The position numbers and the translations under genes are program-made. Of a DNA stretch of 64,000 bases, positions 1 to 10,591 are shown one piece after another. Source of the DNA: Lachnospiraceae bacterium (GTDB lineage: Bacteria; Bacillota; Clostridia; Lachnospirales; Lachnospiraceae); NCBI GenBank assembly GCA_015057435.1, contig SVEJ01000004.1, positions 30,818 to 94,817 of the forward strand, in the 5' to 3' direction. Below the pieces are notes generated by a model, which was not told where the DNA came from, made no database searches, and was given only the letters and a program-made list of their open reading frames with translations. Numbering within the stretch: position 1 is the stretch's first letter; each line of letters begins with the position of its first letter.

Positions 1-2
1 AT

Positions 3-197
3 TTATTAATTGACTTTGCAGCCATCGGAATGGGGGTTGCCTGTGTTGTAAAAGAATTCGTACACTCCTATATAGATTCCGGACAGGTAATTGAGATTCC
101 GTTAGACATCGATATTTCACCTCGTACCATCGGTTTTATATACGATAAGAACAACCTTAGTAATACGGCAAAGAATTTTATAACATCTTGCCAATAA
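3..197 (+). CDS. LysR-family transcriptional regulator, C-terminal fragment (5' end outside window)
   Basis: Open frame from the window edge: LLIDFAAIGMGVACVVKEFVHSYIDSGQVIEIPLDIDISPRTIGFIYDKNN...; typical LysR substrate-binding C-terminus; stop TAA 195-197. Confidence 0.6.
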   Translation, partial: LLIDFAAIGMGVACVVKEFVHSYIDSGQVIEIPLDIDISPRTIGFIYDKNNLSNTAKNFITSCQ

Positions 198-206
198 CAT
201 AATAAA

Positions 207-257
207 CATAAAAAATGTGGAACAGATATCTGCAATCCGTTCCACATTTTCTTATAT
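207..257. terminator. Bidirectional intrinsic terminator between LysR-like gene and pepP
   Basis: Inverted repeat AAAATGTGGAAC (212-223) / GTTCCACATTTT (239-250) between convergent genes. Confidence 0.75.
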
Positions 258-1349
258 TATGATTAATTCTTTATCAGAATGTGACAATATGTCACATCCA
301 TTTTTCTTAACCACGACCAAATCTTCTATTCTGACTCCGAATTGCCCAGGAATATAGATACCCGGTTCATTCGTAATCACCATATTCTCTTTTGTATGAA
401 TGTTACACTTTGGCGAAAATCGCGGTTCCTCATGAATATCCAATCCAACACCATGACCCAGTCCATGTCCAAAATGTTGACCATATCCTTCATTTGCAAT
501 ATACCCACGTGCAGCTTCATCTATTTCATTACAAGGAATCCCCTCTTTGATTGAATCCATTGCCCGACGATTGGCTTCTAAGACAATATGATAGACTTTT
601 CTCATCTCATCTGTTGGTTTACCAATCGCAATTGTTCGCGTCATATCCGAACAATATCCTTTATAGACGCAACCAAAATCCATCGTAACAAAATCACCTT
701 GCTGTATTTTTCTGTCTGTTACTTGTGCATGTGGCATAGATGAATTCGGTCCACTCGCAACAATTGTATCGAAGCTCAGTTTTGATGCACCTTGTTTCTT
801 CATAAAGTACTCTAATTCTAAGGATATTTCTCTTTCAGAAACACCAGGTTTTATCCATGAAAGAATATGTGAAAATGCCGCATCACCGATAGATTCTGCT
901 TTTGCAATCAAAGCAACTTCATTCTCATCCTTCACCATCCTGCTTTGCATAATTGCTTCATTTGCCGGCTCAAAGGAGCAATTGTCACATGCCTCACCAA
1001 GACGTAAATACTGCAAAAGATTCATGGTATCTTCCACTGCAATTCGTAAATGCTTGTTGTCTCTTTTTGAAACGATGTCACGAATCACTTCGCTGTACCG
1101 TCTGTTTTCTAACGGCACCAAAGTAAGATTCTTACATTCCAACTCAACTTGCTCATAATATCTCGAATCTGTTATCACCATGCCTTGATCCGGTTCATCA
1201 TGAAAACATAGATACATGCCGTCTCCACCCGTAAAACCGGTATAATAATATAGATTGGATGCATCCATAATCAAAACAGCATCCATTCCACAATTTTTTA
1301 TCTCTTGTAATAAATGCTTTCTTCTTATTGCTAACATCTTACTCACCAT
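252..1349 (-). CDS. pepP: Xaa-Pro aminopeptidase (M24 family)
   Basis: 365 aa; metallopeptidase motifs TMDFGCVYKGYCSDMTRT, GHGLGHGVGLDIHEEP, ITNEPGIYIPGQFGVRIED. Confidence 0.9.
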   Translation of the reverse strand: MVSKMLAIRRKHLLQEIKNCGMDAVLIMDASNLYYYTGFTGGDGMYLCFHDEPDQGMVITDSRYYEQVELECKNLTLVPLENRRYSEVIRDIVSKRDNKHLRIAVEDTMNLLQYLRLGEACDNCSFEPANEAIMQSRMVKDENEVALIAKAESIGDAAFSHILSWIKPGVSEREISLELEYFMKKQGASKLSFDTIVASGPNSSMPHAQVTDRKIQQGDFVTMDFGCVYKGYCSDMTRTIAIGKPTDEMRKVYHIVLEANRRAMDSIKEGIPCNEIDEAARGYIANEGYGQHFGHGLGHGVGLDIHEEPRFSPKCNIHTKENMVITNEPGIYIPGQFGVRIEDLVVVKKNGCDILSHSDKELIII

Positions 1350-2727
1350 TCATTCCTTTTTCTTTCATTACAGAAACAATCCATTGTAAATCATTGCAAT
1401 TCGTATCTACAATCTCATCTGCACATTGTGAATAAATTGGATGTCGCTGTTTTATCATATCACATATCTTTTGATATGGATTTTCGCATTGTAACAGCGG
1501 ACGATTGGTGTCTCCCTTTACACGATCATAGATTTCTTTCGGTGACGCCATGAGATATAGAACCGTTCCAATCTCTTTTAACAGTCTCGCATTCTCTTTT
1601 CTTAATGGCATACCACCACCTGTAGCTAATACTGTATCAGAAAGCGTTTCGTTAAACTCTTTTAATATATCTGTTTCGATTTTACGAAATGCTTCTTCAC
1701 CATCTTGGGCAAAAATATCAGGAATCGATTTACCGGTTTTAGAAACAATATATGCATCTGCATCAACAAATTCCATACCCAATTCTTTTGCAAGTGCTGT
1801 GCCAAAGGTTGTCTTTCCACTTCCCATATATCCAACCAAAACAATATTTTTCTTAGGATATACCTTACGCTTCAACGCAACATATATATCATCGATTACA
1901 TCTTGCGGTATCTTAATATCATGCCAAAGTTCATATGCAATCACTGCCTGATACAGAAGCATTTTCAATGCATTGTAAGCCTTTCCGCCATACTGTTCCA
2001 CAAGTTGCATGAACTTGGTATTCGCAGGATTATAGATGAGATCAACTCCCACAACTACTTTTTTATAAAATGCTGCATCCTCTATTACAACTTCATCCGT
2101 ATGTGGTGCAAGCCCAATCGATGTAGACTGAAAAACAATCAGATTCTCTTCTTCGATGTGTGTATAATCAGATAATGGTAATGGAATGAACTCTGTGTTG
2201 TTATCTGACTTTTTATCCAATGTATCTGCAATATCTTGCGCTTTCTCTATCGTTCGATTAAGAATGTACACTTTTTTTGCTTCTTCTAAAAGGCACATGT
2301 AAGCAACTGCCTTCGCTGCGCCACCTGCACCAAGTATTACAACCACCTGATTCTTTAATACAATGCCGTCTTCTATAATCTGTCTTCTAAGACCTAACAT
2401 ATCTGTATTATAGCCTTTGTATCCATGCTTTTCTTCTAAACGTACAAGCGTATTCACTGCACCGATTGCAAGTGCCGCATCATCGATTTCAACTAGCTGA
2501 TTCATAACCGCATTCTTATGCGGAACAGTTACATTTAGCCCCAATATATTCAGTTCATAGGCACCATCGATTGCTTTTGACAGACCCTGTTCAGTAACTT
2601 TCATTGGCATATAGACAGAGTCAATTCCGACTGCCTTACTAATCCCATTATGGATAACCGGAGAAAGTGTATGCTCCACCGGATTACCAATCAATCCAAT
2701 TAACCTTGTATTACCTTGAATTTCCAC
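1339..2727 (-). CDS. aroE-aroK: Bifunctional shikimate dehydrogenase (N-term) / shikimate kinase (C-term)
   Basis: N-term GLIGNPVEHTLSPVIHN...GLNVTVPHK...VVILGAGGAAKAVAY (AroE); C-term NIVLVGYMGSGKTTFGTALAKELGMEFVDAD...FRKIETDIL...ATGGGMPLR (AroK) in one uninterrupted ORF. Confidence 0.92.
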   Translation of the reverse strand: MEIQGNTRLIGLIGNPVEHTLSPVIHNGISKAVGIDSVYMPMKVTEQGLSKAIDGAYELNILGLNVTVPHKNAVMNQLVEIDDAALAIGAVNTLVRLEEKHGYKGYNTDMLGLRRQIIEDGIVLKNQVVVILGAGGAAKAVAYMCLLEEAKKVYILNRTIEKAQDIADTLDKKSDNNTEFIPLPLSDYTHIEEENLIVFQSTSIGLAPHTDEVVIEDAAFYKKVVVGVDLIYNPANTKFMQLVEQYGGKAYNALKMLLYQAVIAYELWHDIKIPQDVIDDIYVALKRKVYPKKNIVLVGYMGSGKTTFGTALAKELGMEFVDADAYIVSKTGKSIPDIFAQDGEEAFRKIETDILKEFNETLSDTVLATGGGMPLRKENARLLKEIGTVLYLMASPKEIYDRVKGDTNRPLLQCENPYQKICDMIKQRHPIYSQCADEIVDTNCNDLQWIVSVMKEKGMNGE

Positions 2728-2761
2728 TCTATTCCACCTTCATTTCAATCAATTTGTAAAT

Positions 2762-3292
2762 CTATAGTCTGTCTAGTGCATCATATTCATTCTTGCCAAG
2801 CTTTTTTATCTTACGATACCGCCACTTAATATATTTTTCCGGAATGCGCTTTAAAATAATCTGAATCTCTTCCTTCGGATTAATCGGGTCAAGTAGTATA
2901 CTATATACATTCGCGCGATTCGCCCCCCATATGTCTGTATAGATCTGATCACCAACAAAAAGTGTGTTACCGGTATCTGTGCCTAATGTCTTCATTCCTT
3001 CCTGATATCCTTTCCTAGATGGTTTCCATGCTTTATACGTATAAGAAACGCCCAAAGGTTCTGCAAACAATTTCACACGTTCTTCACTATTGTTAGAAAT
3101 CAGGCAGATTGAAAAACCAATCTCTTTCAAATGATTAATAAATTCTTTCGTCTTATCATCAATCGGACAATTATGTGGTACTAACGTATTGTCAATATCA
3201 AACATAACACCACGATACCCATTATCATAATATAACTGAAACGGAATATCTTCTTTTTTATCATAATAACGAATCGGATATAATTTATTCAT
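2762..3292 (-). CDS. yqeG: YqeG family HAD IIIA-type phosphatase
   Basis: MNKLYPIRYYD...GVMFDIDNTLVPHN...FVGDQIYTDIWGANRANVYSILLDP. ATG at 3292 with upstream AGGAG preferred over the listed 3385 start, which overlaps the terminator. Confidence 0.88.
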   Translation of the reverse strand: MNKLYPIRYYDKKEDIPFQLYYDNGYRGVMFDIDNTLVPHNCPIDDKTKEFINHLKEIGFSICLISNNSEERVKLFAEPLGVSYTYKAWKPSRKGYQEGMKTLGTDTGNTLFVGDQIYTDIWGANRANVYSILLDPINPKEEIQIILKRIPEKYIKWRYRKIKKLGKNEYDALDRL

Positions 3293-3340
3293 CAGACGCA
3301 CTCCTATTCTTTCAATATCAACAAAACTTATCATAACACA

Positions 3341-3374
3341 AAAACAGTGCGAAGGAAATCCCTCGCACCGTTTT
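3341..3374 (-). terminator. Terminator at end of the T4P operon
   Basis: Stem AAAACAGTGCGA (3341-3352) / TCGCACCGTTTT (3363-3374), one mismatch, just downstream of the 3409 stop. Confidence 0.65.
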
Positions 3375-3408
3375 ATCTTCAACATTTCTATTGAATTATT
3401 TTTAATAA

Positions 3409-6400
3409 TTATGATAATTTCTTACCATTATTGGATGCATCTGTTAAATCGAACAGATATGGAATAATGTTAATCTTCACTCTTGCAGATTTCCATTGAT
3501 TCTTATCATCCTGTACGCGAATTACAATATACGTATAATCTTGGTAGTTCTTAAAATATTCATCCTTAAGGACTAATGTATCCTCGAATAATGATTTTCT
3601 CAATTTCGCACGAACACCATCCATGTCATCAGACTTATCATAAGATGTAATCAATACATGATCCGGATCATTCGTATAAGTGTCAGAAGTATCCTGACCT
3701 TCACCTGTACCATAATCTAAATCATAGAATACATCAATCTTCTTAATATTAGCCGAACCGGCAATTGCCTTAAAGTCAAATTCCGGATAAATCTCTGTCT
3801 GATCTTCTTCGATATTATACTGATACATATCAATAGTCTTATTAAAGAACAATGTATTCAAGTTCTTTGCCAACTCATCATTATCCTTATCATTCTTAGG
3901 ATCAACATACTTACAATCGCAGTTCACATGTGTAGAACCTTCTTCGTCACACTTATTGTATAGCTTCAGACTTGGTTTTGATGTTCCCTTGGTTGCACAG
4001 TTCACAATCACATTGATAAACAATCTACGTTCATCATTGTTATTCTTGAATCTACCAGTAACAGCCATATGACCCGCTCCAGTATAGAATATATTGTCCT
4101 TACTATACAAGAAATAGTTATTCATACCGTCTCTTGGAGACGCAGCAAAAAATGAACTTACCCATCTTGCACTTTCAGCATTTACCGCTGCTTCACCATT
4201 TGCAGGATTCTCTGTTATTACTGTTGGTGCTAACGTATACCATACAGCAACAGAAGGATCTTCTAAATCCAACGTGTATGTCTGTGGATGCGTTGGGGAA
4301 ATTACCAGTGTATCACTAATTGCAAATGGATACATCGTAACTCCACCGGTATTTACCTTCGTTGCACGTCTTGTACCATAAATAGGCTTATAATTCCAAC
4401 CATCTGTTTCTAAGTCTGCCTGATGCATTCTTTCAGGGAACGTTGTAGCATAACGGAATGGTCCTACTGGCACCGATGCAGCATCACCTGCCGCATAAAT
4501 ATCAGTAATACCAGCCGGTGTATTAGGCTTGATATAATCAGCTAATCCATTTGCTGCAATAACTGCCGCATAATCAGCCTCAGAAGCTGCCTGCAAACGT
4601 TCCGTCCAGAAATACTTCGCTGGATTACTTGTTACATAACGTCTATATTGTACACCTGTAGGCATTGATGTTGGAGATGCCATTGCTGTTGCATCAACAT
4701 AGATTGTTGCAATACCATTCACAGTTGTAACAGTAGTATCCTTACCTCTAAACGAGAACACAATCGGTGTACCATCCGGAACAACCGCTCCATTATTAGT
4801 TACAGTCACCTCAACTTTAATACCTTCATCCGTCACTTCTGTATCATCTTCAGCAATTGTCAATGCGCCTGTCGCAACATCTAATGTACCAGACATATTC
4901 TTCGTTCCGACATCGCATGTACCACCAACATACGTAGCACCTTGTTCTACAGTAAATGATGTTTCTACACCATTCCAAGTGATTGTATTCCAATCATTGG
5001 TACCTTTTTCTCGATACGTTAGCGGTGTCCATTGATTACCACCAACTAAAGTTACATTAATCGACTCGATACTTGTCTTCTCTTCTCCAACCTCTTGAAT
5101 AGATTCAACATTACTATCACCATCTAATTGAATAAGAATATCACGTTTGTCAATTTCAAATTCGTAACTTACATTGCTCCATTTTCCAAGCTCCAATTGC
5201 TTTTTCGTATGAATTGGGGTATTAATTGCAAGTTCAGAACTATCATTCTTAACACCAACAACATGGAATCGATCCATACCACAGAATTCACGTAGTTCTT
5301 GTGTCAAAACTTTTGCACCCTTTGCTCTGGCAGTTACTGTATCATGTGTATTAATAACTGAACCACCATTTGCAGCAAATGCCTTAACTTGGTCACAAGC
5401 CGCCACCGACATATCTCTCTGACCAAATTCGTCGGCCAAGCCAAAGATTAAAACGTTATAATTATTATTCAACCAATTATCTGCATCACCATATTGACGA
5501 TTATTTATACAATATGATTCGTAATAGCCAACATACTTATCATATTCTATTCGATAGTCATCATAAGCTTTCTTTAATTCAGCATAATTAGAAAGCATAT
5601 TTTTGCTTGATGCTGTTTTGTCATTAAAATATGTCCAAAACTTATAATACTGTCTATCAATCATCCACTGTCCCGGAGCATCAGACGTTCCAATACCTTC
5701 AAGTATAATATCTCTAAAGTTACCACCATTACCTGTTGTACGAATATGATCGACAGCAGCATACAATTGTATCTCTAACGCACTAGCAAGCGTATCTATC
5801 ACTGATGATTCAATACCACTTTCATAGTCTGCACGTGCTTTCGTTGCAATCTCACCTGCTGCTTCCGATTCTTCTTCCGTACGGGTTAAAGCCGCTTCAC
5901 ACAATTCTTCGAACTGACCAATATTCAAAATATCAATTTCAAACTTATAATCACCATATCCTAATGCATACTCAACTTCATCAGTATCTGGATTATCACC
6001 GTGTGTTAATACATCTGCAAAGTTTTCTTCCCAATTATCAAGACTCGTCAAAGAATCATAGATCGGAATACCAAAATCATGCATATGCTTACCAACTATA
6101 ATATCGCCATCAAATATAGTTGCATTATCCTTAGCTGATTGTATGTAGTATTTTTCTGTATCAGTCGAGTCTAATGTGTGATTATTCTTAATTACCTTCG
6201 TTGCCATCTGACACTCTGTACAGAAATACAACGAGTGTTTATCCTTCACATCATTATAATACTGCTTATCTGGTTGAGGATCTTCTGTTGGCATAATCTG
6301 CAAAATACGAATAGGTTTTTGATATTTAGGATCAGCTTTAAATAACGCATTACCAGTCTGTACATCACAAGAATTACCATCAGCTGAAACTGCTAATACT

Positions 6401-9030
6401 TTCCAATTTACCATACCAAGATAGTCTTCAGCAATTGCATAAGATAATTCAACTTCTGATTCACCTGTACATACCTGCTCATCTCGAATCTCGCCTTCTG
6501 CGTATACACCATCTCCATTGGTATCTACTATCAAATAAACTGTATATGACTGTCCACTTGTATCTGTAGAAGGTGGTTTTACCGTAGCCTTAAATGAAAC
6601 CTCTGTTCCATAATTTACACACTGCTTATCACCTTCACGATATTGTTTTGGATAACTTGATAATCCTAATTGTGGTCGTTTTGCACTCGTATCTACTAAC
6701 AACTTCATATCATTGCTAACAGAATTACGATATACTGTTACTGTAGATCCCAACGTATTACCGAATGTTCCATCGCTATTGTCTACCTTCTTCTCATGAA
6801 TTGTATAACCTTCATAGAAGACACCATCTAACTCATCGTTCTCATCAACCTTAACATCATCATACGTATTATCCGGATTATACTTTGTCGAATCAATCAA
6901 TCCCCAACCGACATTCGAGCCATTCTCTGTAAGTGAAGCCTCGTATGCATAAGCTAAAAATTGATACATATTACAATCCGGGTCAATATCGTGTAACTGT
7001 AACTGTTTCAAACGACTCGGTTGTTCTTTTGACTTCTTATTATTCTCATCATATTGATATGATTTTTCAAAAGCTTGTGCCACAACATTATCTACAACAA
7101 TCGGCAATCCCATATCCACATACTTCTTTAATTCATCACGCTTGATTGTCGATATATCGTAACCACTATACTCAACAGAGTTTGGTGTAGTACCTCCACC
7201 AACACGATCACCAATTAATCGCCAAGGCTGTTCAGAACTACCACCAGCATTAATATATTCAACAAAATTACCTGTATGTGTATACATATCAAATGAGGTA
7301 AAACCGCTTGTCATCTTATCCAAGATATCTTTTTGCCAAGTGAACCCTGAAGCACCTTTGTAGTTTACAGACATATATGGAATATAGGCTGATGCATCAC
7401 CACCAACATAAACCAAATCATATTCCTCGGAGATTACTTCCTTTCTAGACATCGCTTCATTCGCTGACATAGAAATAACCTCAATCTGATCAAAAGGAAT
7501 TCCTAATGCATAAGCAACTTTTGCTTTACTCATCTGGAATGCATAATACTCTGTGCCTTCCTCAATTTCATCTTTGGTCACACCATACAACACCTGATCC
7601 GGATACGTATAATAACCACCATGAATACCTGCATTTCCATCAGCAGAATACTTATTGGTTGCTACCTTATTAGATTCTGCAAGATCCAAATCTATAGGAT
7701 ATGACGGCTGAATCTCTAATACACGATACTTTTTACCGGCAGCACCCGTCATACCTGTATTACGATATACAGTACCATTAATCAAATCAGCAACTGCTTT
7801 TGCACCAGCTTTTCCGTTTTCTTTCTGCTCATGTAATGATGTAAAGAAACCATATGAAATAGGAAGAACATTTTTCTTAAGTGCGACACCTTTATTACTG
7901 ATCAATAACTGCATCAACTTTAAGTAGTTATTTGATGTATAATCGACTGTACCTTGTTCTTTTGTTGCTAAACTTGAAGCATATAAGATATACTTACTTG
8001 ATTCAGAAATACCACGCAACTTCTTATATACATCATTCGAAATAGAAACTGCCTTTACATCCTTTTCAATAATAATAAAGTCATAATCTGTTTCTAAATC
8101 AGCTACAGTTAATGGAGTAGCTCCAATATTCTTAACTGTATAGTTAAGCTTTGTAGGAAGTGTTGATGTCATACCATAGTAAGCAGCTTTAATAATTGCT
8201 GCATCACCGGCATCCTGCATTGCTTTCGTCATACTACCTGCACCTGGCGTAGCAGTATTCGCAAGCACAAGAATATTACCGGTTGCTGTTCTAGTCTTAG
8301 TACCGAAGTCAATATAGTAAGATCCATTTGAGTTGTTAAAGAAACTAATAGGATCTTCACCTTCCGTCCATGGGAACGTACGGAATTTCATATGATTACG
8401 ACTGATTGCATTTACCAAGTCGCCCATCGTCTTTGCGGCAACAGTACCTGTATCAGAAGATGTTACAAAATCCATAATAACAGGCTTAGAACTTGTATAA
8501 TAATGCAAATAGTTATACACTTCTTCTGTCATATTATTCGTGCCGTTATAAGACGTATATGTCGGACTACTAATGTAAAGCAAATCAGCATTATCCAAGA
8601 TATCTTGGAAAGTTAAACCTTCTGATGCAACGACAACATCTGATAAAGAGGTTGCAGAACTAACACTCAATGCACGATATGTAACCATTTTTTCCGGCAT
8701 GTCTGCTTCTACAGTAGACTTGTTAGCAGAAATAACGTACTTAGCAAACCCCTCACTGCTTACATAGTCCTCCAAATCCGAAGGCTCCACTCCGCTCGGA
8801 ACAATTTCAACTACATTAAATGTTTCACCATTATCAATGGCATTTTCGATAATTAAATCAATATTTGTCACATAGTTCGTAGAAGCATCTGCTCCTAAGT
8901 TTGTTAATGAACTCTGCTCAATCTTATCACCATGGCCTTTGTTAGCGATAGAGTAAGAAACTGCAGAAACAGCGACAAACATCACAAGTAAAAGTGCAAT
9001 TGTACTTAATATAACTTTCTTTTTTGACAT
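3409..9030 (-). CDS. Giant membrane-anchored/secreted protein encoded at the end of the T4P operon (possible DUF5057-like family); candidate PilY1-like tip protein
   Basis: 1873 aa from ATG 9030 (AAAGGAGAG upstream); N-term MSKKKVILSTIALLLVMFVAVSAVSYSIANKG is a single TM/signal anchor; last gene of a co-directional pilus operon. Family and function are inference. Confidence 0.65.
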   Translation of the reverse strand: MSKKKVILSTIALLLVMFVAVSAVSYSIANKGHGDKIEQSSLTNLGADASTNYVTNIDLIIENAIDNGETFNVVEIVPSGVEPSDLEDYVSSEGFAKYVISANKSTVEADMPEKMVTYRALSVSSATSLSDVVVASEGLTFQDILDNADLLYISSPTYTSYNGTNNMTEEVYNYLHYYTSSKPVIMDFVTSSDTGTVAAKTMGDLVNAISRNHMKFRTFPWTEGEDPISFFNNSNGSYYIDFGTKTRTATGNILVLANTATPGAGSMTKAMQDAGDAAIIKAAYYGMTSTLPTKLNYTVKNIGATPLTVADLETDYDFIIIEKDVKAVSISNDVYKKLRGISESSKYILYASSLATKEQGTVDYTSNNYLKLMQLLISNKGVALKKNVLPISYGFFTSLHEQKENGKAGAKAVADLINGTVYRNTGMTGAAGKKYRVLEIQPSYPIDLDLAESNKVATNKYSADGNAGIHGGYYTYPDQVLYGVTKDEIEEGTEYYAFQMSKAKVAYALGIPFDQIEVISMSANEAMSRKEVISEEYDLVYVGGDASAYIPYMSVNYKGASGFTWQKDILDKMTSGFTSFDMYTHTGNFVEYINAGGSSEQPWRLIGDRVGGGTTPNSVEYSGYDISTIKRDELKKYVDMGLPIVVDNVVAQAFEKSYQYDENNKKSKEQPSRLKQLQLHDIDPDCNMYQFLAYAYEASLTENGSNVGWGLIDSTKYNPDNTYDDVKVDENDELDGVFYEGYTIHEKKVDNSDGTFGNTLGSTVTVYRNSVSNDMKLLVDTSAKRPQLGLSSYPKQYREGDKQCVNYGTEVSFKATVKPPSTDTSGQSYTVYLIVDTNGDGVYAEGEIRDEQVCTGESEVELSYAIAEDYLGMVNWKVLAVSADGNSCDVQTGNALFKADPKYQKPIRILQIMPTEDPQPDKQYYNDVKDKHSLYFCTECQMATKVIKNNHTLDSTDTEKYYIQSAKDNATIFDGDIIVGKHMHDFGIPIYDSLTSLDNWEENFADVLTHGDNPDTDEVEYALGYGDYKFEIDILNIGQFEELCEAALTRTEEESEAAGEIATKARADYESGIESSVIDTLASALEIQLYAAVDHIRTTGNGGNFRDIILEGIGTSDAPGQWMIDRQYYKFWTYFNDKTASSKNMLSNYAELKKAYDDYRIEYDKYVGYYESYCINNRQYGDADNWLNNNYNVLIFGLADEFGQRDMSVAACDQVKAFAANGGSVINTHDTVTARAKGAKVLTQELREFCGMDRFHVVGVKNDSSELAINTPIHTKKQLELGKWSNVSYEFEIDKRDILIQLDGDSNVESIQEVGEEKTSIESINVTLVGGNQWTPLTYREKGTNDWNTITWNGVETSFTVEQGATYVGGTCDVGTKNMSGTLDVATGALTIAEDDTEVTDEGIKVEVTVTNNGAVVPDGTPIVFSFRGKDTTVTTVNGIATIYVDATAMASPTSMPTGVQYRRYVTSNPAKYFWTERLQAASEADYAAVIAANGLADYIKPNTPAGITDIYAAGDAASVPVGPFRYATTFPERMHQADLETDGWNYKPIYGTRRATKVNTGGVTMYPFAISDTLVISPTHPQTYTLDLEDPSVAVWYTLAPTVITENPANGEAAVNAESARWVSSFFAASPRDGMNNYFLYSKDNIFYTGAGHMAVTGRFKNNNDERRLFINVIVNCATKGTSKPSLKLYNKCDEEGSTHVNCDCKYVDPKNDKDNDELAKNLNTLFFNKTIDMYQYNIEEDQTEIYPEFDFKAIAGSANIKKIDVFYDLDYGTGEGQDTSDTYTNDPDHVLITSYDKSDDMDGVRAKLRKSLFEDTLVLKDEYFKNYQDYTYIVIRVQDDKNQWKSARVKINIIPYLFDLTDASNNGKKLS

Positions 9031-9062
9031 AAATCTCTTCTCTCTCCTTTCTCTATCGTTTA

Positions 9063-9989
9063 TCAAGGGTTACCGGTTCCTTTTACTTTCTTTAACTTCT
9101 GTGGACGAACAGTCAACACATTCGAATTTCTAAACTTAATCGTTTCGATTGCATTATATTCATAACCATCATCCTTAAAAGTAACATTTGTAAGTAATGC
9201 ATTTCCTTCCGGATCTGCTGAAATATAGAAACTTGCAATATCTTCTGACACAATACCAACCACTTCAGGATTGTCCTGACCAATAGCTGCACGTGGTACA
9301 AGAAATTGATAATTATACATCAGTGCATCTGTCCATGTCTCGACATCCTCACGACAGACAATCAACCGACGTGTATTATCTTTTGAATCTTTTACATCTG
9401 TAAAGTAATACACAACGTGCGTTGTAACGGGATCTCCGGATGCATTCACATTCGCATATTCAGCATAAATCCATGCCGGCATAATATATTGGTACGTTCC
9501 ACCCTGATTCAAAGCACGAAATGATTTCACTGCTACGCCTTCTTGATAATCATTATCGTAACTCATTGGATACGAATTACCTTCATCATCAACAATATCA
9601 AACGTATCAAGATTAATGATAACATCTCTTGTACCGTTATAACGCGAAGTCTGTGAATAATTGGCATAATTATCAGGAACCAACTGATAATTAATTTCAC
9701 CATATTCCGACACCGTGTTAGAACCGGAAGCAGATTTCTCGATTGTGTACAATTTATCATCTATCGACATAATACGTAGATAATTTGCTTGCATTAATGT
9801 GTCAGCGACCTGTTCCATCGTTGTCATTGCCTTCGTCTGTACACTCATATTCTTTTTCTGTTTACGATATGCAACTGACGAAGTACTCATAAACTGAACC
9901 ACCATAATCATTACAATTGAAAGGATTGTGACGGCAATCAGTAATTCAATTAATGAAAAACCTTGGTTTTTCTTTTTCATCTTTCCCAA
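9063..9989 (-). CDS. Minor pilin / pseudopilin, PilW-like
   Basis: Class III prepilin signal KKKNQG|FSLIELLIAVTILSIVMIMVVQFM, 308 aa, inside pilus operon. Confidence 0.8.
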   Translation of the reverse strand: MGKMKKKNQGFSLIELLIAVTILSIVMIMVVQFMSTSSVAYRKQKKNMSVQTKAMTTMEQVADTLMQANYLRIMSIDDKLYTIEKSASGSNTVSEYGEINYQLVPDNYANYSQTSRYNGTRDVIINLDTFDIVDDEGNSYPMSYDNDYQEGVAVKSFRALNQGGTYQYIMPAWIYAEYANVNASGDPVTTHVVYYFTDVKDSKDNTRRLIVCREDVETWTDALMYNYQFLVPRAAIGQDNPEVVGIVSEDIASFYISADPEGNALLTNVTFKDDGYEYNAIETIKFRNSNVLTVRPQKLKKVKGTGNP

Positions 9990-10003
9990 TTGTGTCCCCT
10001 CCT

Positions 10004-10579
10004 TTATTTGATGTAATGATTACCTGAAATTCTATCAATATAGATAGAACCGTACGAATTATCATTATACATAATCTTATATGTTCCTGCACCATATGCC
10101 ACAGATCCATTTGACTTATTAAACTGAATAATGACTGAAGTTATATCATTATCATCATATGAATTCAGCTCATGCTCGGAACCAACAGGACTATATTGAA
10201 TATCAATAATTTCTGTTAATACCGCAACTGTTTCTTTCTCCTGGAATCCGGCATCTGTACAATATCCAAGAATCATCTCGTATGCACCATCTTTTACATC
10301 ATCGCTTGAATCTGAATTTTTTAAAATCTGCATGCACAACGGATAAACAGCCTCTACATCTGAACTAGTTTTTTCACTATCAGATTGAACACTACCTTGC
10401 GATATTGCCTTTGTCTTAATCCAAAGTGCACTAACCTGACTTTGGAATGAATTAACCGCAGCTGTACATCTGGCATCTTTAATAATTCCAATTGTTACGA
10501 CTGCAACACCGGTAAGAATTGCCATAATACCGATGACAATGATCATTTCAATTAATGTATAACCTTTATTATTCTTCAT
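10004..10579 (-). CDS. Minor pilin / pseudopilin (GspH/FimU-like)
   Basis: Prepilin signal KNNKG|YTLIEMIIVIGIMAILTGVAVVTIG, 191 aa. Confidence 0.8.
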   Translation of the reverse strand: MKNNKGYTLIEMIIVIGIMAILTGVAVVTIGIIKDARCTAAVNSFQSQVSALWIKTKAISQGSVQSDSEKTSSDVEAVYPLCMQILKNSDSSDDVKDGAYEMILGYCTDAGFQEKETVAVLTEIIDIQYSPVGSEHELNSYDDNDITSVIIQFNKSNGSVAYGAGTYKIMYNDNSYGSIYIDRISGNHYIK

Positions 10580-10591
10580 GTCATCACCACC

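Noticed and set aside
342-554. + strand ORFs antisense to minus-strand genes across the window (e.g. 342..554, 1550..1951, 23169..23627, 42632..43015, 58743..58973)
   Set aside because: All lie inside strongly supported coding genes on the other strand and show no recognisable domain; judged shadow ORFs.
3409-9030. LPXTG sortase anchor in the giant proteins
   Set aside because: C-termini (NNGKKLS and TKNMKLK) have no LPXTG, hydrophobic tail and charged end, so sortase anchoring is not supported.
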